64,000 nucleotides of DNA, taken from assembly GCF_025630775.1 (NCBI RefSeq), contig NZ_JAOSZE010000010.1, positions 62,001-126,000 on the forward strand, read 5' to 3'. Below are positions 1 through 8,907 of this stretch, in pieces. The position numbers and the translations under genes are program-made. Source of the DNA: Actinoplanes sp. KI2. Its GTDB lineage: Bacteria > Actinomycetota > Actinomycetes > Mycobacteriales > Micromonosporaceae. How positions within the stretch are numbered: position 1 is the first letter of the stretch; every line of letters begins with the position of its first letter. A model generated the notes under the pieces. That model had not been told where the DNA came from, did not search any database, and saw nothing but the letters and a program-made list of their open reading frames with translations.

Positions 1-1052
1 GGGTCGATGTCGACGCCGGCCCACAGGCCGCGCCCGCGCACCGTCACCACGCCCTTGCCGACCAGCGCGTTCAAGCCCTCGTGCAGCCGCTCGCCGAGCT
101 CGGCGGAGCGCCGCTGGAACTCGCCGGTCGCCAGCAGCCGCACCACCTCGATGCCGACCGCGCAGGCCAGCGGGTTGCCACCGAAGGTCGAGCCGTGCTC
201 GCCCGGCTTCAGCACCCCGAGCACCGCGCGGTCCGCGGCCACCGCCGACACCGGCACGATGCCGCCGCCGAGGGCCTTGCCCAGCACGTACATGTCGGGA
301 ACGACGCCCTCGTGCTCGATGGCGAAGGTGCGGCCGGTGCGGCCCAGCCCGGATTGGATCTCATCGGCGACCAGCAGCACGTTGTGCTCGTCGCAGGCCG
401 CCCGCACCCCGGCGAAGTAGCCCGCCGGCGGCACCAGCACGCCCGCCTCGCCCTGGATCGGCTCGAGCAGCACGGCCACCGTGTTCGGGGTGATCGCGTC
501 GGTCAGCGCGGTCAGGTCGCCGTAGGGAACAACCACAAATCCCGGGGTGTACGGGCCGAAGTCGTTGCGCGCGTCCGGATCCGTGGAGAAGCTCACGATC
601 GTCGTGGTACGCCCGTGGAAGTTGTCCGACGCCACGATGATCTCGGCCCGGTCGGTCTCGACGCCCTTCACCCGGTAGCCCCAGGCTCGGGACACCTTGA
701 TCGCCGTCTCGACCGCCTCGGCGCCGGTGTTCATCGGCAGCACCAGGTCTTTGCCGCACAGCTGCGCCAGCGACTGGCAGAACTCGCCGAACTGGTCGTG
801 CACGAACGCCCGGCTGGTCAGCGTGACCCGGTCGAGCTGGGCGTGCGCGGCGGCGATCAGCCCCGGGTGCCGGTGGCCGAAGTTCAGCGCCGAGTACCCG
901 GCGAGCATGTCCAGGTAGCGGCGGCCGTCGACGTCGGTGACCCAGGCGCCCTCGGCCTCGGTGACGACCACCGGCAGCGGGTGGTAGTTGTGCGCGGTCC
1001 AGCGCTCGGCCTCGGCCAGAGCCTCCGGCGTACGCATGTCGACACTGGTCAT
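1..1052 (-). CDS. rocD: Ornithine aminotransferase, 3' end missing
   Basis: PLP-dependent class III aminotransferase that converts ornithine and 2-oxoglutarate to glutamate semialdehyde and glutamate. About 350 residues are visible; the C-terminal ~50 residues lie beyond the window edge. The translation starts MTSVDMRTPEALAEAE and contains the Asp-Glu-Ile cofactor motif (VADEIQSGLGRTG) and the Schiff-base lysine in VLGKALGGG. The ATG at 1052 overlaps the stop of the upstream DDAH gene by 4 bp, so the two form an arginine-derivative catabolic operon: DDAH yields citrulline or ornithine precursors and this enzyme uses ornithine. A general acetylornithine-type aminotransferase is the alternative reading. 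Confidence 0.9.
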   Translation of the reverse strand, partial: MTSVDMRTPEALAEAERWTAHNYHPLPVVVTEAEGAWVTDVDGRRYLDMLAGYSALNFGHRHPGLIAAAHAQLDRVTLTSRAFVHDQFGEFCQSLAQLCGKDLVLPMNTGAEAVETAIKVSRAWGYRVKGVETDRAEIIVASDNFHGRTTTIVSFSTDPDARNDFGPYTPGFVVVPYGDLTALTDAITPNTVAVLLEPIQGEAGVLVPPAGYFAGVRAACDEHNVLLVADEIQSGLGRTGRTFAIEHEGVVPDMYVLGKALGGGIVPVSAVAADRAVLGVLKPGEHGSTFGGNPLACAVGIEVVRLLATGEFQRRSAELGERLHEGLNALVGKGVVTVRGRGLWAGVDID

Positions 1053-1837
1053 GAGCGCACCTCCAACGTGCAGCACTTGGGTCCGCCGCCGGCCTTGCGC
1101 AGCTCGGAGACGTCGACCCCGACGGTCTGGTAGCCGGCCGCGCGCAGCTCGGCGGCCAGGTGGGTGGCCTGGGTGGGCAGCACAACCGTACGGCCGTCGC
1201 TGACCGCGTTGAGGCCCAACACCGCGGCATCCTCCGCGTTCGCGAGGATCGCGTGCGGGTACATCTGCCGGAGAACCGCCTGCGAGCCGGGGGAGAAGGC
1301 CGACGGGAGGTACGCGACGTTGGTGTCGTCGAGCACGCACAGCGCCGTGTCGAGGTGGTAGTAGGCCGGGTCGACCAGCTGCAGGGAGATCACCGGCCGC
1401 TGCAGGACCTCCTGCGTCTCGGCGTGCGAGGCGTGCGCGGTGCGGAAGCCGGTGCCGGCCAGCAGCACGTCCCCGGCGAGCAGGATGTCGCCCTCGCCCT
1501 CGTTGGTGTGCTTCGGCTCGGTCACCGCGAAGCCCCGCTCGCGGAACCAGGCGGCGTACGCCGGCGCCTCGTCGGCTCGCTCGGCGTCGCGGAACTGCAC
1601 CGCCAGCACCCGCCCGTCGACCACGGTGGCGCCGTTCGCGGCGAAGACCATGTCGGGCAGGCCGGGCAGCGGGTCGATCAGGTCGACGGTGTGCCCGAGA
1701 TCGAGGTATGTCTGCCGGAGCGTCTCCCACTGCGAGACGGCCAGGGCGTTGTCGTAGGGCGCCGTGGGATCCATCCACGGGTTGATCCGGTACGTGACCG
1801 CGAAGTGGGTGGGGCGGCACATCAGGTATCGGCGCAT
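1049..1837 (-). CDS. ddaH: Dimethylarginine dimethylaminohydrolase (DDAH)
   Basis: A 262-residue amidinotransferase-fold enzyme of the DDAH family, expected to hydrolyse methylated arginines to citrulline. The catalytic His is in YYHLDTALC (about residue 161) and the nucleophilic Cys is in GGPKCC near the C terminus (about 255). The acidic substrate residues are in NEGEGD. The length matches bacterial DDAHs. It is the first gene of an operon with the ornithine aminotransferase, overlapping it by 4 bp (ATGA). Arginine deiminase is excluded by length. Actinobacteria often pair this family with ornithine aminotransferase. Confidence 0.9.
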   Translation of the reverse strand: MRRYLMCRPTHFAVTYRINPWMDPTAPYDNALAVSQWETLRQTYLDLGHTVDLIDPLPGLPDMVFAANGATVVDGRVLAVQFRDAERADEAPAYAAWFRERGFAVTEPKHTNEGEGDILLAGDVLLAGTGFRTAHASHAETQEVLQRPVISLQLVDPAYYHLDTALCVLDDTNVAYLPSAFSPGSQAVLRQMYPHAILANAEDAAVLGLNAVSDGRTVVLPTQATHLAAELRAAGYQTVGVDVSELRKAGGGPKCCTLEVRS

Positions 1838-1938
1838 GACTGAAACGCTAGGTCGCGACCGCCCTGCCTACCCAGGGTTCAACCGTGCGTGCCGCGTTCG
1901 ATCGTTGCGTGATTCGCCCGTCTGGCGGCGAATCGTTA

Positions 1939-1963
1939 AGGGCGGCCCGAACCGGGCCGCCCT
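1939..1963 (-). terminator. Hairpin terminator after the 1980-2594 gene
   Basis: A perfect 10-bp GC stem (1939-1948 with 1954-1963) with a 5-nt loop. It lies just downstream of the minus-strand gene ending at 1980. No long U tract follows, as is common for actinobacterial terminators. Confidence 0.55.
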
Positions 1964-1979
1964 CCGGGAACGATGGTGC

Positions 1980-2594
1980 TCAGAAGTGGTTGACGGTGTG
2001 CGTGTCCAGCCATTGACGGAAGGCCGGCACCGTGTCTGTGTTCGTGCCCAGCCAGGTGAGCGAGCCGGTCAGCGCCAGCACGCCGAGCACGATCGCGCCC
2101 AGCGCCAGCACCATGCCGAGCAGCGCGTCGGACTTGCCGGCCACGTGCCGCTTGCCGGTGGCTCGGATGCCGCTCAGCGACAGGACCAGTGCCACGCCGG
2201 CCACGCCGATGCCCCAGCCGAGCAGCGGCCCGGAGAGCACCAGCAGCACCGATGCGACGCCGAGGATCAGGCCGAGGGTGGCGAGCAGACTCGCCCGCGG
2301 CTTCGGGCCGGCCACCACCGGCGTCTCGGTGGTCTCGTCGGACTTCGGGAAGACCGGCCGGGAGACGGTCGACGGCGGCGGCGGTGGCGGCACCGTGCGG
2401 TCGCTGCGGGCCGGGGCCGGCGGCAGGTCGTCGGCCTTCGGCGTGGTCCGCAGGTCGCGCGTCGTCGGCTCGTCGTCGCGAGGCCGCACCGGCGCGGTGC
2501 GGGTGTCGGTCGACGCGGCGGCGGTCGCCGCCGTGGGACGCTCCGCGTCCGTGGTCTCGGGCTCGGTCTGGCGGGAGAACGTCGGGATCCTCAC
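1980..2594 (-). CDS. Pro-rich cytoplasmic tail plus two-TM membrane protein (DUF4190-like)
   Basis: A 204-residue protein. The N-terminal ~110 residues are low-complexity, Thr/Pro/Asp-rich and include a run of seven prolines. Two or three hydrophobic helices follow (LLATLGLILGVASVLLVLSG, then VAGVALVLSLSGI and ALGAIVLGVLALTGSL), the arrangement of DUF4190-type proteins. The GTG at 2594 is chosen because AAGGAGG lies 8 nt upstream; the frame is open a further 12 codons upstream. The function is unknown. It stands alone between two terminator-like hairpins. Confidence 0.7.
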   Translation of the reverse strand: MRIPTFSRQTEPETTDAERPTAATAAASTDTRTAPVRPRDDEPTTRDLRTTPKADDLPPAPARSDRTVPPPPPPSTVSRPVFPKSDETTETPVVAGPKPRASLLATLGLILGVASVLLVLSGPLLGWGIGVAGVALVLSLSGIRATGKRHVAGKSDALLGMVLALGAIVLGVLALTGSLTWLGTNTDTVPAFRQWLDTHTVNHF

Positions 2595-2663
2595 GTCCAG
2601 CACCTCCTTGACGATTTCAGGGGATGCCACCGCCTATACCCCGATCACCCGCCGGGCACACCA

Positions 2664-2694
2664 AAGGGCGTGGACCCGCAGGTCACACGCCCTT
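2664..2694 (-). terminator. Hairpin downstream of clpP
   Basis: A 9-bp inverted repeat (2664-2672 with 2686-2694, AAGGGCGTG and its complement) with a 13-nt loop, in the gap after the minus-strand clpP gene. Probable terminator. Confidence 0.5.
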
Positions 2695-2735
2695 CGCGCG
2701 GCATCGCGCCACCGCCGCAGCGGCCGGCGCGGGTC

Positions 2736-3338
2736 TCAGGCAGGCAGCGACGCCACGTCGCTGGCCCGGCTGATCACGTGGTCGACCAAGCCGTACGCCT
2801 TGGCCTCGTCCGCCGTGAACCAGCGGTCGCGGTCGGCGTCCCGCTCGATCTCCTCGGCGGTGTGCCCGGTGTGGAAGGCGATCCGCTCGTTCATCACGTT
2901 CTTGATGTGCAGCATGCTCTCGGCCTGGATGGCGATGTCGGCCGCGGTGCCGCCGATGCCGCCGGAGAGCTGGTGCATCATGATCCGCGCGTGCGGCAGG
3001 GCGAACCGCTTGCCGGGCGTGCCCGCGCAGAGCAGGAACTGGCCCATCGAGGCGGCCATCCCCATCGCGATCGTGGCCACGTCGTTCTTGATGTACTGCA
3101 TCGTGTCGTACACCGCCATGCCGGCGCTGATCGAGCCGCCCGGCGAGTTGATGTAGAGCGCGATGTCCCGCTCGCTGTCGTTGGACGCGAGCAGCAGCAT
3201 CTGGGCGCAGATGCGGTTGGTGACCTCGTCGTTCACCTCGCTGCCCAGGAAGATGATGCGCTCTCGCAGCAGCCGCTCGAAGACCTGGTCGTCGAAGGAG
3301 GCGCCGCCCGTGCGCATCGTCAGCTCGTCAACACTCAT
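2736..3338 (-). CDS. clpP: ATP-dependent Clp protease proteolytic subunit
   Basis: A 200-residue serine protease subunit of the ClpP tetradecamer, which degrades substrates unfolded by ClpX or ClpC. The catalytic triad is visible: Ser97 in MAASMGQ, His122 in RIMMHQ and Asp171 in DADRDRW. The oligomerisation-handle region INSPGGSI is intact. The ATG at 3338 is preceded by a GAAGGTGAG ribosome site. No second clpP or clpX is adjacent, so this is probably an extra paralogue rather than the main clpP1P2-clpX locus. Confidence 0.93.
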   Translation of the reverse strand: MSVDELTMRTGGASFDDQVFERLLRERIIFLGSEVNDEVTNRICAQMLLLASNDSERDIALYINSPGGSISAGMAVYDTMQYIKNDVATIAMGMAASMGQFLLCAGTPGKRFALPHARIMMHQLSGGIGGTAADIAIQAESMLHIKNVMNERIAFHTGHTAEEIERDADRDRWFTADEAKAYGLVDHVISRASDVASLPA

Positions 3339-3428
3339 GTACTCACCTTCTCGCATCGGCTCGCCGGCACCCAGCGATTCTCCTGTGGGCATAACCGCCC
3401 GGCGGGTGACCGGATACCGTTGCTCCCC

Positions 3429-4241
3429 GTGCCAGAGGGACACACCATTCATCGACTCGCCGCGCGGCATCGGGAGCTGTTCGCCGGCCGGCGGCTCGCG
3501 GTCGCCAGCCCGCAGGGGCGTTTCGCGGCCGGGGCCGCCCGGGTCGACGGTCGCACGTTGCGCGACACCGAGGCGTACGGCAAGCATCTGCTCCATCACT
3601 ACGACGGTGATCTCAGCGTGCACGTCCATCTGGGACTCTACGGAAAGTTCGGCGACGGCGAGCCGCCGGTGCCCGAGCCGGTCGGCCAGGTGCGGATGCG
3701 GGTGACCACCGGCGCGCACTGGCTCGACCTGCGCGGACCGACCGCCTGCGAGGTCTTCGACCCGGTGCAGTGCCAGCAGCTGCGCGACCGGCTCGGCGCC
3801 GACCCGCTCCGCGACGACGCCGACCCGGAGGCGGCCGGCCGGCGGGTGCGCGCCACCACCAAGCCGATCTTCGCGCTGCTGCTGGACCAGTCGATCGTGG
3901 CCGGCTGCGGTCTGATCTACGCGAACGAGGTGCTGTTCCGGGCCGGGCTCGCGCCGACCACGCCGGGCCGGCTGGTCGCCGCCGAGCAGTGGGACGAGAT
4001 CTGGGCCGACCTGCGCGCGCTGATGAAGGAGGGCGTGGCCCGCGGCCGGATCGACACCGTGCATACCGAGCACACGCCGGAGGCGATGCGGCGGGCGCCG
4101 CGAGTCGACCGGCACGGCGGCGAGGTGTACGTCTACCGCCGCCCCGGGCAAGCCTGCCTGGTGTGCGGCACGGCCGTGGCGCGAGGACCGCTGGCCGGGC
4201 GAAATCTTTACTGGTGCCCGGTTTGTCAGCCCAGTTCCTGA
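3429..4241 (+). CDS. nei: Endonuclease VIII-like DNA glycosylase (Fpg/Nei family)
   Basis: A 270-residue bifunctional glycosylase/AP lyase for oxidised bases. The GTG start gives [10 protein letters not shown], so Pro2 (Schiff-base nucleophile) and Glu3 are in place after Met removal. The helix-two-turn-helix part ([16 protein letters not shown]) is followed by a zinc finger (CLVCGT..., then YWCPVCQ) with four cysteines. The PEGHT start fits the actinobacterial Nei branch better than MutM, which starts PELPE. The 3' end overlaps the convergent deacetylase gene by 16 bp. Confidence 0.92.
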   Translation: MPEGHTIHRLAARHRELFAGRRLAVASPQGRFAAGAARVDGRTLRDTEAYGKHLLHHYDGDLSVHVHLGLYGKFGDGEPPVPEPVGQVRMRVTTGAHWLDLRGPTACEVFDPVQCQQLRDRLGADPLRDDADPEAAGRRVRATTKPIFALLLDQSIVAGCGLIYANEVLFRAGLAPTTPGRLVAAEQWDEIWADLRALMKEGVARGRIDTVHTEHTPEAMRRAPRVDRHGGEVYVYRRPGQACLVCGTAVARGPLAGRNLYWCPVCQPSS

Positions 4242-5539
4242 GTCGCCTCCGTGTCCGCCGGGGCGGGTGAGGCCGAGGCGCTCGGGTCCGGAGCCGCCGG
4301 CGTATCGGTCGGGGTCGGTTCCGGCGCCGTGGTGGGGGGCGTGGTCGCCGCCGGGGCCGGGGCCGCGCCCGGGATGCCGAGCGTGAAGGTCGCCTTGAGC
4401 CAGGGGAGCAGCTTCTCGTACGCGGCAATGGTGTCCGGCTGGTTGAAGTCGTGCGACAGCACGATCGAGCCGGGCCGCACGTGCTTCCTGACCTCCGCGA
4501 TCACCCGGTCGGTGTGCGCGGCGTCGGTCTCGCCGGTCTTGTGCTGCCAGTCCTTCGGGTCGACCTCCCAGTAGAGCGAGGTCATCCCGTCGGCCCCGGC
4601 CACGTCGACCAGCCGATCGGTGAAGTTGCCGCCGGGCGCCCGGAAGAACGGGATCTTCGCGTCCGGCACGGCGGCCCGGATCGCCGCGTTGGTCCGGGCC
4701 AGGTCGGCCTGGATCTGCTCGGGCTTGTCCTTACCGATGGTGAGGCTGTGGTTCCAGGTGTGGTTGCAGAGCGTGTGGCCGCCGGCCACGATCTCGCGCA
4801 CGATCTCGGGGTGTTTCACCACCTGCTGCCCGACCAGGCAGAAGGTCGCCTTGATCTGGTACTTGGCGAGCAGCGCGAGGATCTGCGGGGTACGGGTCGG
4901 GTCGGGGCCGTCGTCGAAGGTGAGCGCGACCGTGGCCGACCCGGTGGTGCGCAGCGAGTTGCCCGGTCCGGCGTCGGCCACCTTCCGGTCGGCGGCGCCG
5001 GTCGGACCGAGCACCGGCACGTCGGTGACCGGCGCGGAGGCGGACGGGGCGGCCTTCGCGCCCGGTGTGTCGCCCTTTCGGGCGCCACCGGCGCCCTTGT
5101 CCTGATGCTGGGTGTGCTTGCCGGTGGCCCGGGCCGCGGCGTTGACCGCGTCCAGGCCGTCGCGGGTCGGGGAGCCGGGCACCGCGACCAGCAGCAGGCC
5201 GACCGCGACCAGCGAGGCGAGCAGGAGCTGCTGCCGCTTCTTGCCCATCAGCAGCCAGGACTCGATCGGCACGGTGCCGGGTGCGCGGTGGCTGCCGGTG
5301 ACCGGCGGGCGGGTCGGGGCGGCCGCCCGATGGGAGGGTGCGTGACGCCGGGGGGCCGGGCGGTGGCGCGCGGAGCGCGGGCCAGGAATCCAGGTGTCGC
5401 TCTCCAGCAGGGTGCTTACCCGGTAGACCGGGGCCGAGCGCGGCTCATCCGCGAGCGACTCGGGCCGGCGGTGCCGGCCGCCGGTTTCGGCGACGCCGCC
5501 GGACGCCGGGCTCGGGTTGCGGGTGGAGAGCGGCGACAT
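4226..5539 (-). CDS. Membrane-anchored NodB-type polysaccharide deacetylase
   Basis: A 437-residue protein. Residues 1-105 form a long Arg/Pro-rich cytoplasmic tail. A TM helix ([18 protein letters not shown]) and an Ala/Gly-rich linker follow, then the NodB domain. That domain shows LTFDDGPD (metal and base aspartates), HTWNHS (metal histidines), FFRAPGGN and SHDFNQ. The C terminus is a Pro/Thr/Ala tail. Family members (CE4) deacetylate peptidoglycan or chitooligosaccharides outside the cell. The long N-terminal tail makes the start uncertain; MGKKRQQ close to the TM segment is an alternative. Confidence 0.88.
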   Translation of the reverse strand: MSPLSTRNPSPASGGVAETGGRHRRPESLADEPRSAPVYRVSTLLESDTWIPGPRSARHRPAPRRHAPSHRAAAPTRPPVTGSHRAPGTVPIESWLLMGKKRQQLLLASLVAVGLLLVAVPGSPTRDGLDAVNAAARATGKHTQHQDKGAGGARKGDTPGAKAAPSASAPVTDVPVLGPTGAADRKVADAGPGNSLRTTGSATVALTFDDGPDPTRTPQILALLAKYQIKATFCLVGQQVVKHPEIVREIVAGGHTLCNHTWNHSLTIGKDKPEQIQADLARTNAAIRAAVPDAKIPFFRAPGGNFTDRLVDVAGADGMTSLYWEVDPKDWQHKTGETDAAHTDRVIAEVRKHVRPGSIVLSHDFNQPDTIAAYEKLLPWLKATFTLGIPGAAPAPAATTPPTTAPEPTPTDTPAAPDPSASASPAPADTEATQELG

Positions 5540-5672
5540 GGGACATCTCTACCGTGTAGCAAGATCTGACGCGATACCGCTTCGGTTATCTTGTCCGTAC
5601 GTTATGTAGTATCACCTGCTGGCGCTCCGTGATCCCGAACTCGCAAAATCGACCGGTTCCTACAAATTCGAC

Positions 5673-7106
5673 TCACATCGCATTGTGGACAGCCTCGGTC
5701 GCCTTCCGGGCCGCGATCAGCACCGGATCCCACACCGGCGCGAACGGTGGGGCGTACCCGAGATCGAGGGCGGTCATTTCCTCGACGGTCATCCGGTTCC
5801 ACACCGCCACCGCCAGCGCGTCGATCCGCTTGGCCGCCTCGGTCCGGCCGACGATCTGCGCGCCGAGCAGCGTCCCGGTGCGCCGCTCGGCGATCAGCTT
5901 GATCGTCATCAGCGCGGCGCCGGGGTAGTAGCCGGCCCGGCTCGTGGACTCCACCGATGCCGTCACGAACGAGTATCCGGCCCGGCGCGCCTCCTTCTCG
6001 GTGAGGCCGGTGCGGGCCACCTCGAGGTTGCAGACCTTTGTCACCGCGGTGCCGATCACGCCGGGGAACGTGGCGTAGCCGCCGCCGATGTTGATGCCCG
6101 CCACCCGGCCCTGCTTGTTCGCGTGCGTGCCGAGCGGGACGTGCACCGGCTCACCGGTCAGCAGGTGTCGTGTCTCCACGCAGTCGCCGGCCGCCCAGAC
6201 GCCCTCGACCCCGGTCACCCGCATCTGCCGGTCGGTGCGCACCCCGCCGGTCGCACCGACCGGGAGGCCGGCGTCCGCCGCGAGGGAGCTGTTCGCGCGT
6301 ACGCCCAAGCCCATCACCACGATGTCGGCCGGCAGCGCGCCGCCCGCGGTGATCACCTCACGCACCCGGCCGCCGTCGGTGCCGATGCCGGACACCTCGG
6401 CGTCGGTGACCACCTCGATGCCCATCTCGCCGATCGCCTTGCGCACCAGCGCGCCCATCTCCGGGTCGACGGTCTTGCCCATCGGCTCGGGCGACTTCTC
6501 CAGCAGCGTGACGTCGAGGCCGCGCAGGATCATGGCCTCGGCCATCTCCACGCCGATGTAGCCGCCACCGATCACCACCGCCTTGCGCGGCTTGGGCACT
6601 CGGCCGGCGCCGCCGCCCGGTCCTTCGGACGGCGCGGAGAGCCCGGGACCCGACGGGGGTATCCCGTCCAGCCAGTCGTGGATGGCCGCGCCGTCGTCCA
6701 GCGTCTGGACGCCGAAGATGCCGGCCGCGGGTATGCGCGCCCACTCCGGGGTGACCGGGGACGCGCCGGTCGCGTACACCAGATGGTCGAAGCCTTCCCG
6801 CACCTCGCCGCCGCCGAGCAGATCATGCGCGATCACCTCGCGCCGGTCGAGGTCGATCCCGACCACCTCGTGCTGGAGCCGCACGTCGATGCCGGCCTTG
6901 CGGTGTTGCGCCGGTGAGCGCGCGACGAGCTTGTCGCGCTCGGCGACCGAACCACCGATCCAGTACGGGATGCCGCACGCCGAATACGACGTGAAGTGCC
7001 CCCGCTCGAACGCCACGATCGCCAACTTGTCGGGCCCGAGCCGCTTGCGGGCCTGCGCGGCGGCCGACATGCCCGCCGCGTCGCCGCCGATGACCACCAG
7101 CCTCAC
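5673..7106 (-). CDS. CoA-disulfide reductase / NADH oxidase-like flavoprotein
   Basis: A 477-residue FAD- and NAD(P)H-dependent pyridine nucleotide-disulfide oxidoreductase. It has an N-terminal dinucleotide fold (VVIGGDAAGMSAA), a single redox cysteine in SYSACGIPYWIGG, a second nucleotide fold (VVIGGGYIGVEMA), an ATG motif (YATGASP) and WAAGDCVE for FAD. The single active Cys marks the CoADR/Nox/Npx group rather than the CxxxxC reductases. A Pro/Gly-rich insertion after residue ~150 is unusual. The electron acceptor (CoA disulfide, O2 or polysulfide) cannot be decided from sequence. Confidence 0.88.
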   Translation of the reverse strand: MRLVVIGGDAAGMSAAAQARKRLGPDKLAIVAFERGHFTSYSACGIPYWIGGSVAERDKLVARSPAQHRKAGIDVRLQHEVVGIDLDRREVIAHDLLGGGEVREGFDHLVYATGASPVTPEWARIPAAGIFGVQTLDDGAAIHDWLDGIPPSGPGLSAPSEGPGGGAGRVPKPRKAVVIGGGYIGVEMAEAMILRGLDVTLLEKSPEPMGKTVDPEMGALVRKAIGEMGIEVVTDAEVSGIGTDGGRVREVITAGGALPADIVVMGLGVRANSSLAADAGLPVGATGGVRTDRQMRVTGVEGVWAAGDCVETRHLLTGEPVHVPLGTHANKQGRVAGINIGGGYATFPGVIGTAVTKVCNLEVARTGLTEKEARRAGYSFVTASVESTSRAGYYPGAALMTIKLIAERRTGTLLGAQIVGRTEAAKRIDALAVAVWNRMTVEEMTALDLGYAPPFAPVWDPVLIAARKATEAVHNAM

Positions 7107-7115
7107 CGGCCCAGC

Positions 7116-7238
7116 CTATGCCCGGACCGCCTCCCGGCGCTTCGATCAGCGCTCGCGCTCGCCTTCCCGGCGCTTCGATCAGCGCTCGCGCTCGCCTTCC
7201 CGGCGCCTCGATCAGCGCCCGCGCTATGCCCGGACCGC
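7116..7238. repeat. 33-bp tandem repeats flanked by a 15-bp gene-end duplication
   Basis: Two identical 33-bp units (7132-7164 and 7165-7197) and a third degenerate partial unit (from 7198) lie between two copies of a 15-bp direct repeat (7116-7130 and 7224-7238). The right copy is the last 15 bp of the ligase gene including its stop, so the array has duplicated a gene end. Short repeats with the same stop-codon link occur at 8714 and 21520. Confidence 0.85.
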
Positions 7239-8396
7239 AGTCGGGGCGCCCCGAGTGGCGTCGGCGAGCCAACTGACGACGTCGTCGACCGAGCCGCGCT
7301 GGGCCAGGATCGCGCGCTGGCGGGCGGCGCCGGTGCCGTGCTCCCGCAAGCGTCCCATCAGGACGGTGGCGATCTCCAGGTCGCCGTGGCGTTCCAGCTC
7401 CGGGCGTACGTGGTCGAAGAGTTGCCGCATCAGGCGCCAGGCCGGGCGCGGCTCGCGGGTGGCCAGGTCGACCGCCACGCCCTCGAGGCCGTCGTGCGCG
7501 GCCCGCCAGTGCGCGGCCATCAGCAGCGGATGCGGCACCTTCGGGGCCGGCACGCCCGCCCGCACGTCGCGCAGCAGGGTGGCGACCAGGGCACGGGCCA
7601 GCGCGGCCAGCAGCATGGCGTCGTCGAGGGTGGGTGTCACGTCGCCCATCCGGATCTCGACGGTCGGGTAGTGCGCGGAGAGCCGCGCGTACCAGTAGAG
7701 CATTCCCTCGTCGAGCATCGCGCCGGTTTGTTCGAGGTCGGCGACCAGCGTCTCGTACTCGCTCAGCGACTCGAGGTAGGGGGTCGGTCCGACGGTCGGC
7801 CAGCGCTCCCACATCATCGAGCGCCAGCTGGCATAGCCGGTGTCGCGGCCGCCGAACAGCGGCGAGTTGGTGGTGGCCGCGTGGAAGACCGGCAGCCAGG
7901 GCCGTAGGTGGTTGAGCAGCCGGACACCGGTCTCGGCGTCCGGGATGCTGACGTGCACGTGTGTGCCGCACATCCCCTGGCCCGGGGAGAGGTCGCCGAA
8001 CTGCTCGCGCATGCGGTGGTATCGCGGCCGGTCGACGACCCGGGTCACCGGCCCGGCCGCCGGCGCGGTGCCGACCGCGAGCAGGCGCGTGCCGGCCCGC
8101 TCGGCGGCGTCGGCCACCTCCCGGCGCAGCCGGCGCATCGCCTGGTACAGGCCGTTCAGCTCGAGCTGCGGCGGGCTGGCCACCTCGATCTGGCTGCGCA
8201 GGTACTCGTGCTGCACCGAGCCGCGGATCTCGTCGGGGATCAGGTCCACGACGTGCTCGACCGCCTCGACGCCACGCGGCTCGACGGCGTCGACGAGGAT
8301 GTACTCCTCCTCGATCCCGAGCGTGAGAAGGTCCTGCGACTCGGCCTCCTCGGCCATCTCCTCGGAGATCGTCGTCGCACCCGAATCGGTGTCCAT
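7224..8396 (-). CDS. ybdK: Carboxylate-amine ligase, glutamate-cysteine ligase GCS2 family
   Basis: A 390-residue protein of the YbdK-type weak glutamate-cysteine ligase family. Visible signatures are LGIEEEYILVD at the N terminus, GTHVHVSIPD, TTNSPLFGGRDTGYAS and VEIRMGD. Members form amide bonds with ATP; the true substrate is usually unknown, and EgtA-like or mycothiol-related roles are not indicated by neighbours. The last five codons and the stop lie in the 15-bp duplicated segment at 7224-7238. Confidence 0.88.
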   Translation of the reverse strand: MDTDSGATTISEEMAEEAESQDLLTLGIEEEYILVDAVEPRGVEAVEHVVDLIPDEIRGSVQHEYLRSQIEVASPPQLELNGLYQAMRRLRREVADAAERAGTRLLAVGTAPAAGPVTRVVDRPRYHRMREQFGDLSPGQGMCGTHVHVSIPDAETGVRLLNHLRPWLPVFHAATTNSPLFGGRDTGYASWRSMMWERWPTVGPTPYLESLSEYETLVADLEQTGAMLDEGMLYWYARLSAHYPTVEIRMGDVTPTLDDAMLLAALARALVATLLRDVRAGVPAPKVPHPLLMAAHWRAAHDGLEGVAVDLATREPRPAWRLMRQLFDHVRPELERHGDLEIATVLMGRLREHGTGAARQRAILAQRGSVDDVVSWLADATRGAPTAVRA

Positions 8397-8440
8397 GCCC
8401 TGCGAATACCCGATGGCGTTGGCGCGCTAACGTTGAACCC

Positions 8441-8716
8441 ATGCTGCTACCGGGGATCGGGGCGCTGGCCGCCCTCGTCGACCCGACCCGCGCCGGTGCG
8501 CCGGGGCAGCTCGTTCTCGGCCTCGCCCTGGTTGCCACGGCCGTTCTGCTGATCGCCGCGGCCGCCGCGTTGCCGGTGCCTGCCCTGTTCGCCGCGCCGA
8601 CCGTGCGCGCCTTTGCCCGCCGGGCCCGCGTCGCGGCCCGCCCCCGTCTGGCCGACCCCGATGCGGCCGGCCGCCCGCGTTCCCGAGCACCGTCGTTCGC
8701 CCCTGCGGCGATCTGA
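8441..8716 (+). CDS. Small membrane protein, DUF6412-like
   Basis: A 91-residue protein with one or two N-terminal TM helices (QLVLGLALVATAVLLIAAAAAL) and a basic Arg-rich C-terminal tail. It lies just upstream of the YidC paralogue, an arrangement seen with DUF6412 proteins in actinobacteria. The function is unknown. Its stop codon opens the 46-bp repeat array at 8714. Confidence 0.65.
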   Translation: MLLPGIGALAALVDPTRAGAPGQLVLGLALVATAVLLIAAAAALPVPALFAAPTVRAFARRARVAARPRLADPDAAGRPRSRAPSFAPAAI

Positions 8717-8851
8717 CGGCTCGATCGCCGGCGGGGTTGACTCGCCGCTTCCGACCGTGTGACGGCTCGATCGCCGGCGGGGTTGACTCGCCGCTTCCGA
8801 CCGTGTCACGGCTCGATCGCCGGCGGGGTTGACCTGCCGTGTCCGATCGTC
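8714..8851. repeat. 46-bp tandem repeat, three units
   Basis: Units start at 8714, 8760 and 8806. The first two are essentially identical over 46 bp; the third is diverged after its first ~27 bp. The array begins exactly at the TGA of the upstream gene, so every unit carries a copy of that stop triplet or a TCA variant of it. No inverted repeats or cas genes are near, so it is not CRISPR. Confidence 0.9.
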
Positions 8852-8907
8852 CTTCCTGATCGCCGCCCAGCGTCCTTTTCCCAGTGGATCGCCAGGGGTG
8901 TGTCTCC

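Noticed and set aside
3339..4151. An in-frame N-terminal extension of ClpP by about 270 codons.
   Set aside because: It lies antisense to the well-supported nei gene, and ClpP has its own ribosome site and a normal length from 3338.
8714..8851. CRISPR array.
   Set aside because: The units are directly tandem without spacers, and there are no cas genes in the window.
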